A stretch of 40,029 nucleotides of DNA from Ligilactobacillus hayakitensis DSM 18933 = JCM 14209. GTDB lineage: Bacteria; Bacillota; Bacilli; Lactobacillales; Lactobacillaceae. The notes beneath the pieces were generated by a model. It did no database searches. It saw nothing but the letters and a program-made list of their open reading frames with translations, and had not been told where the DNA came from. Below are positions 20,703 to 28,182 of the stretch, one piece after another. The stretch is taken from the NCBI RefSeq assembly GCF_000615845.1, contig NZ_BAML01000014.1, positions 1-40,029 of the forward strand. The letters are read 5' to 3'. Numbering within the stretch: the first letter of the stretch is position 1; the number at the start of each line of letters is the position of its first letter. A program made the position numbers and the translations under genes.

Positions 20703-21851
20703 TTATCCTAAATTCAAGTATTTAGCAAATTCATCCCCCGTTTTATCTTCAGTTTGAACAACGTGAGTATATATATTTAAAGTGGTATTTATATTAGAAT
20801 GCCCTAACCTTTTTTGTACTTGTTTTACATTCATCCCACTATCAAATAATAAACTAGCGTGTGTGTGTCGGAAGCCGTGGGGAGTTATTGCATATAAATC
20901 AGATTTCTTTGCTAGCTTTTTGATAATATGATTAATTAAAGTACCGTTTAAAATTGTATTTTTACGATTGCTAAAAACTAACTGCTTGCCTGTATTGACG
21001 TTAAACCCTAAAGCAAACATTATTTTACGTTGTTCTATTTGCCACTTTTTAAGCGAGATTAAAGTTTCCTGATCTACATTAATCACTCTATTACTTGCCT
21101 TAGTTTTAGGGGTCTGTATTGTATAACCTTTATTAGTTTTAGCTACTGTTTTGCTAACGCTAATTGTATTATTGGTAAAATCTACATCATCCCACGTTAA
21201 AGCTAAAGCCTCTCCCTTTCTCATACCTGTATAAGCTAGAAGCCGTACTAAGTTATAGTACTTCTCATTATATTTTTTAGCGGTATCTAAAAACGTTTTT
21301 AATTCATCCCTATTATAAAAATTTTCATGTTCTACACGTTCGATACTTTGTTTTTGCTTAGGGATGACAACGTATAAAACGGGGTTGCTTTCAATTATTC
21401 CTGAACGGATAGCATAATTGAATATTCTTTTTACTATTTGCATAGCGTATATAGTCCCTGTTGGAGTGGTCTTAAAAGTCCTGTTAATAAAATCTTGGCA
21501 GTGAACTAATTTAATCTTGTCTATTCTCATATCCTTAAAGTAGGGATGAATGTAATTATTAATATACATAAGATTATTATCGTATGTTGAAGCTTTAACA
21601 GTTGTCTTATATACTGCTAACCATTCATTCATTACATCCTCAAATTTCATTGATTTAACCTTATTAAAGTAAATACCTTGACTTACTTCATACTCAATCT
21701 TTAGCAACTCTTTTTTAGCTTCCTGAATGGTCTTGAATGAAGCACGCTTAATATATTTCTTTTTGCCAGTCAATTCATCAATACCGGCGTAAAATCTAAA
21801 TCTGTATAATGTATTTCCTTTTTTGTCTTTGTATTCATTAATCTTTGTCAT
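20703..21851 (-). CDS. int: Phage-type tyrosine integrase
   Basis: A 382-residue recombinase that inserts and excises the element. The N-terminal AP2-like arm-binding domain spans about 1-60 (YRFRFYAGIDELTGKKKYIK), the SAM-like core-binding domain about 65-150, and the catalytic domain 170-370. Catalytic residues visible are R201 (TGMRKGEAL), H315 and R318 (HGFRHTHAS), H341 (LGHSNINTT) and Y351. Length and layout are normal for Tn916/phage-type integrases, so it looks functional. Its 3' end faces attL. The 71-base gap to the repressor holds one copy of a 29-base repeat also found elsewhere in the element. Confidence 0.95.
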   Translation of the reverse strand: MTKINEYKDKKGNTLYRFRFYAGIDELTGKKKYIKRASFKTIQEAKKELLKIEYEVSQGIYFNKVKSMKFEDVMNEWLAVYKTTVKASTYDNNLMYINNYIHPYFKDMRIDKIKLVHCQDFINRTFKTTPTGTIYAMQIVKRIFNYAIRSGIIESNPVLYVVIPKQKQSIERVEHENFYNRDELKTFLDTAKKYNEKYYNLVRLLAYTGMRKGEALALTWDDVDFTNNTISVSKTVAKTNKGYTIQTPKTKASNRVINVDQETLISLKKWQIEQRKIMFALGFNVNTGKQLVFSNRKNTILNGTLINHIIKKLAKKSDLYAITPHGFRHTHASLLFDSGMNVKQVQKRLGHSNINTTLNIYTHVVQTEDKTGDEFAKYLNLG

Positions 21852-21877
21852 TTCTATCTTTCCTTTGCTATGGTTTT

Positions 21878-21906
21878 GCTACCACGCTTACATAACAACA
21901 GGAAAA
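21878..21906 (+). repeat. 29-base element repeat, copy 1
   Basis: GCTACCACGCTTACATAACA plus ACAGGAAAA, in the int-repressor gap. Copy 2 (23091-23119) differs at one base; copy 3 (29246-29272) is inverted and less exact. Role unknown. Confidence 0.75.
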
Positions 21907-21921
21907 AAGATAATTCATGTT

Positions 21922-22755
21922 TTATTTATTCTTATTAGTTAGATCCTTATAATCTTCTAACATACCAATGTTTTTAAAGGATATTTCTTTTATAGTTTCA
22001 TTATCTACATTATCTGAATAATTGACATCTATGCTATTAAAAAGTTTTAATACATCTTTTATAGTTTTGTCTATTTCATTTGTGTATAAATCTTTAACTT
22101 TTAAGATATCCATATAATCATTCAACACGTAAGTATATAATTCTTTCTTAGTCAATAACTCACTTTTCTTTTTCACGTTATCTAAAATAAATTTTTCATA
22201 TTTTTGAGAATCAACCTCATCTATTTCAAAATCTATTGTATTCATTTCTTTATCACTTAATTTTTCATCATAACATTCTTTTAATAAGATATCTTTTTTT
22301 TGTATAGAAGATAAAAATAAATAATCACTACATAATGGTACATTGTAAATTAGATATTCTTTTATAGAACGTAGTAATTTATTTTCTGTTTCAATTTTAT
22401 TATGTATATCCTCATTTTTTATTTTATGTTGTACTGCAATTATAGCATTGCCTAGTTTTTTTAAATAATCTTGTTCAAGTCCTAGTTTTTTTAATACTTT
22501 TTCTCTAAAACTTTCGTCAAAATAAAAAGAAGAAGCAAAAAAATCTAAAAAGGATCTCTTAGATAGCCCCCGCCCCTGTAAATAAGCGATAGGGACGTTA
22601 AAAAAATCTGATAACCTCATTAAATTTTCTATTTTTGGAACTCTATAATTTTTTTCGTAACTATTCAATGTTGATATAGCTATATAGGTTTTGGCACTAA
22701 CCTCTTTTAGTGTTAGCTTTTGTTCGCTTCGCAAATCTCTAATACGATTATCCAT
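21922..22755 (-). CDS. CI/Stl-like repressor with HTH_3 domain
   Basis: A 277-residue regulator. Residues 1-65 form a classic HTH_3 (Xre/CI) domain (RIRDLRSEQKLTLKEVSAKT, then TLNSYEKNYRVPKIENLMRL). The remaining 200 residues are lysine-, aspartate- and leucine-rich helix with no S24 peptidase motif, so self-cleavage as in lambda CI is not expected. The SaPI Stl repressors have the same general form and are relieved by binding a helper-phage protein; this is analogy only. I chose the ATG at 22755 because AGAGAGGTGG precedes it. It is divergent from the Xis-like gene across four operator-like repeats, which it presumably binds. Confidence 0.85.
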   Translation of the reverse strand: MDNRIRDLRSEQKLTLKEVSAKTYIAISTLNSYEKNYRVPKIENLMRLSDFFNVPIAYLQGRGLSKRSFLDFFASSFYFDESFREKVLKKLGLEQDYLKKLGNAIIAVQHKIKNEDIHNKIETENKLLRSIKEYLIYNVPLCSDYLFLSSIQKKDILLKECYDEKLSDKEMNTIDFEIDEVDSQKYEKFILDNVKKKSELLTKKELYTYVLNDYMDILKVKDLYTNEIDKTIKDVLKLFNSIDVNYSDNVDNETIKEISFKNIGMLEDYKDLTNKNK

Positions 22756-22797
22756 AAAATACCACCTCTCTTTCAAAATTATAGCATAACATTTTTC

Positions 22798-22895
22798 TTC
22801 ACTTTTGTAGAAAATATTAAAATTTACACAAAAGTATAATTATTGTTGATTTTTTTACACAAATGTATAATAATATTAGTTACACAAATGTAGAA
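22798..22895. promoter_or_regulatory. Divergent operator region with four 17-bp operators
   Basis: Four copies of a TTnACACAAAnGTAnAA-type sequence start at 22798 (diverged), 22823, 22854 and 22879, at spacings of 25, 31 and 25. Each is a partial dyad (TACA...TGTA). Copy 3 covers the -10 of the rightward promoter and copy 1 lies near the repressor promoter (TATAAT complement at 22778-22783). This is a typical lysogeny-switch layout. Confidence 0.8.
22843..22871 (+). promoter_or_regulatory. Rightward early promoter of the element
   Basis: TTGTTG, 17 bases, TATAAT, with a TG one base before the -10 hexamer (offset allowing). Operator copy 3 overlaps the spacer and -10, so repressor binding should block it. 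Confidence 0.75.
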
Positions 22896-22909
22896 AGGGG
22901 GGTGATAGT

Positions 22910-23083
22910 ATGAAGTACTACACGTTGAAAGAAGCCTGTAATATTTTAGGCTTTAAGTCTTATAAATCACTGAATGAATATATAAAAAAAGGCTTGCCTG
23001 TTGTTATTGTTGGTAAAAGTAAAAGAATAGATGAACAAGATTTACAGGAATTCATGAATAAGAATAAACAAGTTTTAAAGTAA
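22910..23083 (+). CDS. AlpA/Xis-like small HTH protein
   Basis: A 57-residue protein with one MerR/excisionase-type winged helix-turn-helix: YTLKEACNILGFKSYKSLNE, then IKKGLPVVIVGKSKRIDEQD. Such proteins act as excisionases or as activators of the integrase in phages and satellites. It is the first gene right of the operators and has the ribosome site AAAGGGGGGTGATAGT. The choice between Xis and Cro/AlpA function cannot be made from sequence. It is fairly similar in form to the C-terminal half of the DUF771 protein at 24103-24408 (LNKTDFAKWCGYSVNTINLF). Confidence 0.8.
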   Translation: MKYYTLKEACNILGFKSYKSLNEYIKKGLPVVIVGKSKRIDEQDLQEFMNKNKQVLK

Positions 23084-23090
23084 AACAAGT

Positions 23091-23119
23091 GCTACCACGC
23101 TTACATTACAACAGGAAAA
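23091..23119 (+). repeat. 29-base element repeat, copy 2
   Basis: GCTACCACGCTTACATTACA plus ACAGGAAAA, seven bases after the Xis-like stop and directly before the ribosome site of the next gene. One mismatch to copy 1. Confidence 0.75.
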
Positions 23120-23133
23120 GAGGACAAAAAATA

Positions 23134-23367
23134 ATGAATGAATTAGAAATGATTGATTTTATTACTAAAGAGATTGAAGATTTACAAACTATTGAACATT
23201 ACTTAATGCAAGAAATTGCAAGCGTTGAAGTTGCCAGTAACGATAAGGAATTTAATACAAAAATGAATATCGACCGTCTTTATTTCTTAAATAACTGTTT
23301 AAGTAATGAGATTAAGGAAATGAAGAGATTCCTCAAAGAAAAAAAAGTTAATTTTGAAGTTGAATAA
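23134..23367 (+). CDS. Small helical hypothetical protein
   Basis: A 77-residue acidic protein I do not recognise. It is almost wholly helical and heptad-like (MIDFITKEIEDLQTIEHYLM, then NNCLSNEIKEMKRFLKEKK), so a coiled-coil dimer is plausible. I chose the ATG at 23134, behind AGAGGA; the frame opens earlier at 23089 but that reads through repeat copy 2. It is the second gene of the early rightward operon. Confidence 0.6.
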   Translation: MNELEMIDFITKEIEDLQTIEHYLMQEIASVEVASNDKEFNTKMNIDRLYFLNNCLSNEIKEMKRFLKEKKVNFEVE

Positions 23368-23390
23368 GATTAGATGATAGGAGTTAAACA

Positions 23391-23549
23391 ATGGATAAAG
23401 ACAATAATTTATTAGATTTAACAGGCTTAAGGGATGAAATACCCTAAAATAATTAAGATTGAATAGCTAAGTGGCAAAAAGAAATTAAATGTTTAACAGG
23501 AAGTAATGAATATGAATATGAAAATGGAAATAGACGGTATCGTAACTAA
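23391..23549 (+). pseudogene. Decayed small ORF with in-frame stops
   Basis: An ATG with a strong TAGGAG ribosome site begins MDKDNNLLDLTGLRDEIP and then meets TAA, with two more stops in the next 18 bases. The same frame continues IAKWQKEIKCLTGSNEYEYE to 23549. It looks like a roughly 50-codon gene with several nonsense changes, overlapping the next gene in another frame. Alternatively the first 18 codons are a real leader peptide. Confidence 0.4.
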
Positions 23550-23769
23550 TATTGAAAAGAAATTACAAGCAAGAAGCTTAAAAATAAAAATTATAGGAGG
23601 AAATTTAGAGGGATATGGGTATTATATTTCAGATATTAATACTGTTGTTTATAATGAGAATTTAATAGGAAAGGATGAACAAGCAAATTACGATTATTTA
23701 AATGATCTATTAAATTCTTTGCATAAATACATAATTAAATATAGCCCCACCCCTAAAAAAATATTATGA
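23506..23769 (+). CDS. Hypothetical protein of the element
   Basis: An 87-residue protein with no domain I recognise. The start MNMNMKMEIDGIVTNIEKKL follows AGGAAGT; any of the first ATGs could serve. A possible beta segment (LKIKIIGGNLEGYGYYISD) is followed by a helix (YDYLNDLLNSLHKYIIKY). It overlaps the next gene by four bases (ATGA), so the two are translationally coupled. Confidence 0.6.
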   Translation: MNMNMKMEIDGIVTNIEKKLQARSLKIKIIGGNLEGYGYYISDINTVVYNENLIGKDEQANYDYLNDLLNSLHKYIIKYSPTPKKIL

Positions 23770-24101
23770 AAAAAGAACAAAAACTACTTAACAACTTACC
23801 CGTGGATAATCTAAGTAAGATTATTTACGATTTAATACGTTCAGGGAGAAGAGAAAAGCCTGTAAGTACTGAACACTTAATGAAAGTTACTAACTTAAGT
23901 AGGCGAGAATTAAGACGGAAAATCACTAATTTAATCTTTAATAACAACGTCCCTATTGGAACAAGCCGTAGAAGAGGCGGTTATTACATTATCAGGGATG
24001 ACGAGGACTTAAGAGAGACTGTAATGCCTCTTCAATCTCAAATAAACGAGGAATTAAGACGGATAAACAGAATAAAAGATAATTATAAGGGGGATGAATA
24101 A
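23766..24101 (+). CDS. Winged-helix DNA-binding protein
   Basis: A 111-residue basic protein. Residues about 15-75 read as a winged helix: LSKIIYDLIRSGRREKPVST, then LMKVTNLSRRELRRKITNLI as the recognition helix, and a wing RRRGGYYIIRD. The tail is a charged helix. Similar small winged-helix proteins occur before primases in phages and satellites, where they act in replication or its control; the exact role here is unknown. It is coupled to the previous gene by ATGA. Confidence 0.65.
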   Translation: MKKEQKLLNNLPVDNLSKIIYDLIRSGRREKPVSTEHLMKVTNLSRRELRRKITNLIFNNNVPIGTSRRRGGYYIIRDDEDLRETVMPLQSQINEELRRINRIKDNYKGDE

Positions 24102-24102
24102 A

Positions 24103-24408
24103 ATGGATATTCCAGTAATTCAAGTGCATTTAACAGACGAACAATACAAGCAAGTAAAAGATGAACTAACTAAGTCATTAAAGATTGAGGCAATTCAAGA
24201 GATTGTTAAAAATGAGTTGGAAGCGGACAAGTTAAAAGCCCCCTACCTCAATAAAACGGACTTTGCTAAATGGTGCGGTTATTCAGTGAATACAATTAAC
24301 CTATTCATTAAACAAGGCTTACCTGTTGCAAAAGTAGGAACAGTAAAAGCGATTGGAAAAGAAAGTTTTCTTAAATTCATGCAAGAAAGAGAGCAAGTAA
24401 AATTATGA
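24103..24408 (+). CDS. DUF771-family HTH protein
   Basis: A 101-residue protein with a helical N-terminus (LTDEQYKQVKDELTKSLKIE) and a C-terminal AlpA-like helix-turn-helix (LNKTDFAKWCGYSVNTINLF, GLPVAKVGTVKAIGKESFLK). This matches the DUF771 phage family in layout. The ATG at 24103 stands nine bases from AAGGGGG; the earlier in-frame ATG at 24094 is only one base from it. A hairpin pair follows before the primase gene. Likely a DNA-binding accessory of replication or excision, by inference. Confidence 0.7.
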   Translation: MDIPVIQVHLTDEQYKQVKDELTKSLKIEAIQEIVKNELEADKLKAPYLNKTDFAKWCGYSVNTINLFIKQGLPVAKVGTVKAIGKESFLKFMQEREQVKL

Positions 24409-24435
24409 TCTATGATAAAAAAGTAAATAAAAAAA

Positions 24436-24511
24436 CGTGATATTATATCACGCTTAAAACAAATAATTTATGGGTAGCGTTTAAAGGCAAATTAACGTCT
24501 ACCCTATTTTT
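24436..24511 (+). terminator. Two tandem hairpins, second terminator-like
   Basis: First stem CGTGATA-TTA-TATCACG (24436-24452). Second stem GGGTAG...CTACCC with inner CGTT/AACG (24472-24504), followed by TATTTTTAT. It lies inside the rightward operon between DUF771 and the primase gene, so it may attenuate rather than end transcription. Confidence 0.65.
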
Positions 24512-24538
24512 ATAAGCACCTAGAAAGGAGATACTTAC

Positions 24539-25333
24539 ATGAATATATTACAGGAAATTTTAAAAATAGCAAATCAAGGAATTTATATATTTCCTTTGCA
24601 ATCAGGAAGCAAAAAACAGTTTAAAAACATTGATTATACTAAAGCAACAACGGATGAAGATACTATTAAATCATGGTTTAGCTGTTATCCTAATATGAAT
24701 GTTGGAATTAATCTAAAAAAGAGTAATCTTATTTGCTTTGATATTGATGAACATAAAAATACCCCTCTATTATCCACGCTAAACGATTTAAAACAACGTG
24801 GGTATGATTTATTTAAAGAGCCTGTAAGAATTGAGACGACTCAAAATAACGGCATTCACGTATATTTCAGATTAAAACAAGATAAGGGACAGAAATTAAC
24901 AAATAAGATTAACTTTATTGATAATGTAGATATTCTAACTGATAAAGTCGTTAGCTATCCAAGTGCAAACTATAAACTGGTAAAAGAAGTTGATTTTAAA
25001 AGCCTCCCTATTGCTCCTACTTGGATGATTAACCACGCTAACAATCGAACGCTTGCACTGAGGGCGCCTCACAGCACTAACGAATTAACTAAAACGGGTA
25101 AATGGTTAGAATTTATTAAAAAAGGAGCATTACAAGGAGAAAGAAACAACTTTTTAACTGCAGTTGTCGGTTGGTTGTTCTATCACTTATCAGATCCTTA
25201 CACGGTGGAATACTGGAGCAACTTAATAAATGATAATTGCATAACTCCCCCACTCCCTCAAAATGAGGTAAACAGTATTATTAAATCAATTTACAGAAAA
25301 GAAAAAATGAAAAGGAGTAAGGTTAATGAATAA
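24539..25333 (+). CDS. Primase-polymerase (prim-pol) with PriCT domain
   Basis: A 264-residue replicative primase-polymerase of the archaeo-eukaryotic type. The N-terminal prim-pol domain (about 10-160) holds the metal-binding pair D68 and D70 in LICFDIDEH, and further features SGSKKQFKN and RIETTQNNGIHVYFRL are typical. The C-terminal 60 residues (GERNNFLTAVVGWLFYHLSD) form a PriCT helical domain linking primase to helicase. AAAGGAGAT precedes the ATG. It overlaps the helicase gene by eight bases; in SaPI-like islands these activities drive island replication on their own origin. Confidence 0.9.
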   Translation: MNILQEILKIANQGIYIFPLQSGSKKQFKNIDYTKATTDEDTIKSWFSCYPNMNVGINLKKSNLICFDIDEHKNTPLLSTLNDLKQRGYDLFKEPVRIETTQNNGIHVYFRLKQDKGQKLTNKINFIDNVDILTDKVVSYPSANYKLVKEVDFKSLPIAPTWMINHANNRTLALRAPHSTNELTKTGKWLEFIKKGALQGERNNFLTAVVGWLFYHLSDPYTVEYWSNLINDNCITPPLPQNEVNSIIKSIYRKEKMKRSKVNE

Positions 25334-26660
25334 TATTAATTTTGATGAAATTGACAAAGAAATTACAGGGATGAAATTAACAAAGAATTTAAACGGTACA
25401 ATTAAAAAGAACTCAATTAAAAACATTGTAACCTTGCTTAATTTATACGATGAAACAAGAAATAAATTTATTCTTAATGAATTCACTGGAAACATTGAAG
25501 TAACGGATAACATCCCTGATCTATACATCACTAAAGGTTTAATCACTAATAGAGTAATCAATAGTTTAGCTAGTTTCTTAGAGAAGCAAACAGACGTACT
25601 TTTCAAGGATGAACTAATCTACAAAGCCCTGTTAGATATTACAAACAAACATAAATACGACCCCGTTAAAAACAGAATAGAAGCGGTTGAATGGGATAAA
25701 CAAGAACGAGTAGCAAAGTACTTTATCGACCACTTAGGAGCTGAAAACAACGACTATATCAAGCAAGTAACTGTTACATGGTTTAAAGGGATGATAGCAA
25801 GAATATATGAACAAGAGGTTAAGTTTGAGGTTGTCCCTATCCTAACAGGCAAGCAAGGAATAGGAAAAAGCACTGCTATTTCTAGGTTAATGCCTGATTA
25901 CTTTGTAGATGATTTAGGAAGCTTAGGAACAAACAAAGACGATTTACTCAAACTTGAGAATGCTTGTATTGTTGAATTGGCCGAATTAAGTGCATTGACA
26001 AATACACAACTAGAAAAAACAAAATCATTTATATCTCAAACAAAGGATAATTACAGACGACCTTATCAAAGCTTAAACGAGGTACATTATAGAAATTGTG
26101 TATTTATTGGAACAACAAATAGTACTGATTTTCTAAAGGATAAGACAGGAAACCGCCGTTTTTATCCGATTGAATGCAACAAGGATAATATTACATCCCC
26201 TATTTTTAACGTTCATGAAGAAGAAATTTTACAGGTCTTAGCTGAAAGCAAAGTACTATATGAACAAGATAAAACATTATACTTAAGCCCTGAAATTATG
26301 AAACAAGCTGAATTAGAACAAGAGAAATATAAAGAAGAGGATCCCTTACAAGATTTAATTACTGAATATCTTAATATGCCTGTTCCTCCTAACTGGGATG
26401 ATTTAACCATAACATCTAAGAAAGAATACTATAACAACCGTAAACAAGGGATAACAACGGACGACAGAAATAAAATTAATTTTGTTGCAACGGATGAATT
26501 GTTAGAGATTGTTTTAGGGATGAATGAAAAGGAAAAAGCAACAACAGGAAAGAGAAGTGCTAGAAGAATTAAACTTATTATGCAGTCGTTAAATTGGAAG
26601 CATTGCAGAAGAGGAAAAAATAAAATTTCAGGATATAAAGGGACAGTTAAGGACAGTTAG
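25326..26660 (+). CDS. VapE/VirE-type replicative helicase
   Basis: A 444-residue P-loop ATPase of the virulence-associated E family (superfamily 3-like helicase) found in satellites and prophages. Walker A is GKQGIGKST at residues 175-183, Walker B is in NACIVELAEL near 213, and the arginine-finger region is GTTNSTDFLKDKTGNRRFYP near 265-285. The C-terminal part is lysine/arginine-rich and may bind DNA. The last codons are themselves made of origin iterons (GGACAGTTA), so the origin starts inside the gene. Together with the prim-pol it forms the replication module. Confidence 0.9.
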   Translation: MNNINFDEIDKEITGMKLTKNLNGTIKKNSIKNIVTLLNLYDETRNKFILNEFTGNIEVTDNIPDLYITKGLITNRVINSLASFLEKQTDVLFKDELIYKALLDITNKHKYDPVKNRIEAVEWDKQERVAKYFIDHLGAENNDYIKQVTVTWFKGMIARIYEQEVKFEVVPILTGKQGIGKSTAISRLMPDYFVDDLGSLGTNKDDLLKLENACIVELAELSALTNTQLEKTKSFISQTKDNYRRPYQSLNEVHYRNCVFIGTTNSTDFLKDKTGNRRFYPIECNKDNITSPIFNVHEEEILQVLAESKVLYEQDKTLYLSPEIMKQAELEQEKYKEEDPLQDLITEYLNMPVPPNWDDLTITSKKEYYNNRKQGITTDDRNKINFVATDELLEIVLGMNEKEKATTGKRSARRIKLIMQSLNWKHCRRGKNKISGYKGTVKDS

Positions 26661-26914
26661 GGGACAATTAGAATTTTTGTAACTGTCCCTCTTAAACGTT
26701 GATATATTAAGAGAAGTACAGTTAGGACAGTTAGGACAGTTAAAAAATATAACATTAGTAAAAAGAGTATGGATATATATATATATTATAGTTTGCTGAT
26801 TTTAACTGTCTAATAGTCCACCCCCTTTTAATCGTTGATATACAAACATTTAAGGAGGACCATTAGAATTTTTGTAACTGTACTCTAACTGTACACTTTG
26901 TATTTTAATTGTCC
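26641..26914. other. Origin-like module A: GGACAGTTA iterons around an AT core
   Basis: Forward 9-mers GGACAGTTA at 26641, 26651, 26662 (one change), 26716 (one change), 26725 and 26734; the last three abut. After the AT-rich core (26743-26802) the motif appears inverted (TAACTGTCC-type) at 26803, 26811, 26875, 26886 and 26906; one more inverted copy is at 26680. This is the SaPI-type origin plan: iterons facing each other across an AT-rich region, just behind the helicase gene. Confidence 0.8.
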
Positions 26915-26947
26915 CATATACAATCATTAGGAGGGTATAAATTCAAT

Positions 26948-27133
26948 TAACCAACCTAACCAACCTAAAATATAATATAAATAATAAGAGTATATCTATA
27001 TATAATATATATATAGTGAGTACTTAATTTTAGTGGTTATGTTGGTTAAACATCCTTTAAACGTTGATATAATAACGTTTATCCCTAACCGTCCTACTGG
27101 TTAATGTTGGTTAGTTATTAGGTTTATTGGTTA
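26948..27133. other. Origin-like module B: GGTTGGTTA iterons around a second AT core
   Basis: Two abutting TAACCAACC 9-mers (26948, 26957), an AT-only core (26966-27030), then inverted copies at 27031, 27040, 27095, 27105 and 27125 of the GGTTGGTTA type. Same 9-base period and plan as module A, but a different iteron. A TTTAAACGTTGATATA motif follows at 27056, as it does at 26691 and 26827 in module A. Confidence 0.75.
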
Positions 27134-27179
27134 TCATCTACCAATAAAGAGCGTACTAAATATAGAAAAGAGGTTTAAA

Positions 27180-27611
27180 ATGCAGTATAGAACGTCTATT
27201 TTTGATAATTTAGAAATTGATAAATCAAAGACAAAGAAGAATGTTAAACGGTTTTTCATGAATGATTACATACGACTGATAGAAAAGGTTAAGTATGCAG
27301 ATATTCAGAATATAAGTTATGGAATAGAAAAAGTTAATACTAGCAAGATAAATACAACTGAAAGAAATATGATTGATCTAACCAATGCTAAATATTATTT
27401 GAAAATTATTGATAAGATTATAGAAAGCATGGATATAACAGAAAGAGAAATTATTAAGTTACATTTAATCAAAGGGATAAGCATAACTAAACTTCAAAGC
27501 AAATTACCATATAGCGAATCTGCATTATATGTTAGATATGATAGAGCATGTATTAATTTTGCTAAAACCCTAATGAATGTAACGGATATAGATTTACTGG
27601 TAACTAAATAA
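27180..27611 (+). CDS. ArpU-like late transcriptional regulator
   Basis: A 143-residue protein with a sigma-70 region-4-like helix-turn-helix at the C-terminus: DITEREIIKLHLIKGISITK, then LPYSESALYVRYDRACINFA. The N-terminal 70 residues are helical. ArpU/RinA-like regulators close the replication or early module of many Gram-positive phages and activate late genes. No late genes follow here; what lies downstream is the hairpin region, so that region or a helper-phage promoter might be the target. AAGAGGTTTAAA precedes the ATG. Confidence 0.75.
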   Translation: MQYRTSIFDNLEIDKSKTKKNVKRFFMNDYIRLIEKVKYADIQNISYGIEKVNTSKINTTERNMIDLTNAKYYLKIIDKIIESMDITEREIIKLHLIKGISITKLQSKLPYSESALYVRYDRACINFAKTLMNVTDIDLLVTK

Positions 27612-27679
27612 CATTAAAGCACACTGAGTTTAAAACTTGGTAAACCTTAGCAAAGGTTAGATAACTGAATAAGATTAGT

Positions 27680-27710
27680 GAGGGTCTGTTTTAGATCCTC
27701 ATTTTTATTT
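27680..27710 (+). terminator. Intrinsic terminator after the ArpU-like gene
   Basis: GAGGGTCT-GTTTT-AGATCCTC (eight pairs, one G-T) followed by ATTTTTATTT. It ends the early operon, so any transcript of the hairpin region needs its own promoter or antitermination. Confidence 0.85.
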
Positions 27711-27829
27711 GCTGAGAATGAAAATGGGCGCCCTATTTTGAGGCTCCCTTTATATTATTATTTATATTATTATCCTTTACTATTGCGTGGATACCCTCTC
27801 CATTTTTGCGTGGATAGGAGAACCAGTAC

Positions 27830-27859
27830 CCTGATTCAAGGGGTTGGTATTGAATCAGG
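27830..27859 (+). repeat. Stem-loop 1 of the array
   Basis: CCTGATTCAA (27830-27839) pairs perfectly with TTGAATCAGG (27850-27859) around a 10-base loop. Confidence 0.8.
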
Positions 27860-27941
27860 CTTTAGTACGAATCGCCCTAAGCCTTATAGGACAAGGTTTA
27901 TTACTTATCAAAACTTAGTGAAACATACTAAAAGCGCCTAT

Positions 27942-27979
27942 CTATTAGGCTTTCGGTACTTTTGCGTAAAGCCTAATAG
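27942..27979 (+). repeat. Stem-loop 2 of the array, 12 perfect pairs
   Basis: CTATTAGGCTTT (27942-27953) pairs with AAAGCCTAATAG (27968-27979) around a 14-base loop. It is followed by CTTTT, so it could also act as a weak terminator. Confidence 0.85.
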
Positions 27980-28026
27980 CTTTTAAATGAGACGTCAATT
28001 AGTGGCATATTATTCAGGTATTAAAA

Positions 28027-28125
28027 ACTGGCAGAACAAAACGTTCAGTTAGGTTGTCGCCACAAGTGTCGATGAAAAAATAACCTAATACACCGTTTTA
28101 GTGCATTAGGGGCATATTTGCCAGT
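28027..28125 (+). repeat. Multibranch structure closed by a 7-bp helix
   Basis: ACTGGCA (28027-28033) pairs with TGCCAGT (28119-28125). Inside lie GAAC/GTTC (28034-28046, stacked directly on the closing helix), TCG...CGA (28057-28072), and CCTAAT-CAC/GTG-ATTAGG (28084-28110, one mismatch). GTTAGGTT/AACCTAAT (28048-28089) competes with the last one. Confidence 0.6.
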
Positions 28126-28182
28126 ATATAAAAACCAGTGCCCTAATTCAGGGCCCCCTTTCGACAGATATGTCGATAAACA

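Noticed and set aside
27860-27880. tRNA T-loop-like sequence (GTACGAATC)
   Set aside because: No matching acceptor, D-arm or anticodon arm could be assembled around it.
27678-27986. 102-codon open frame on the plus strand
   Set aside because: It starts inside the ArpU terminator, has no ribosome site and runs through perfect stem-loops; composition is not protein-like.
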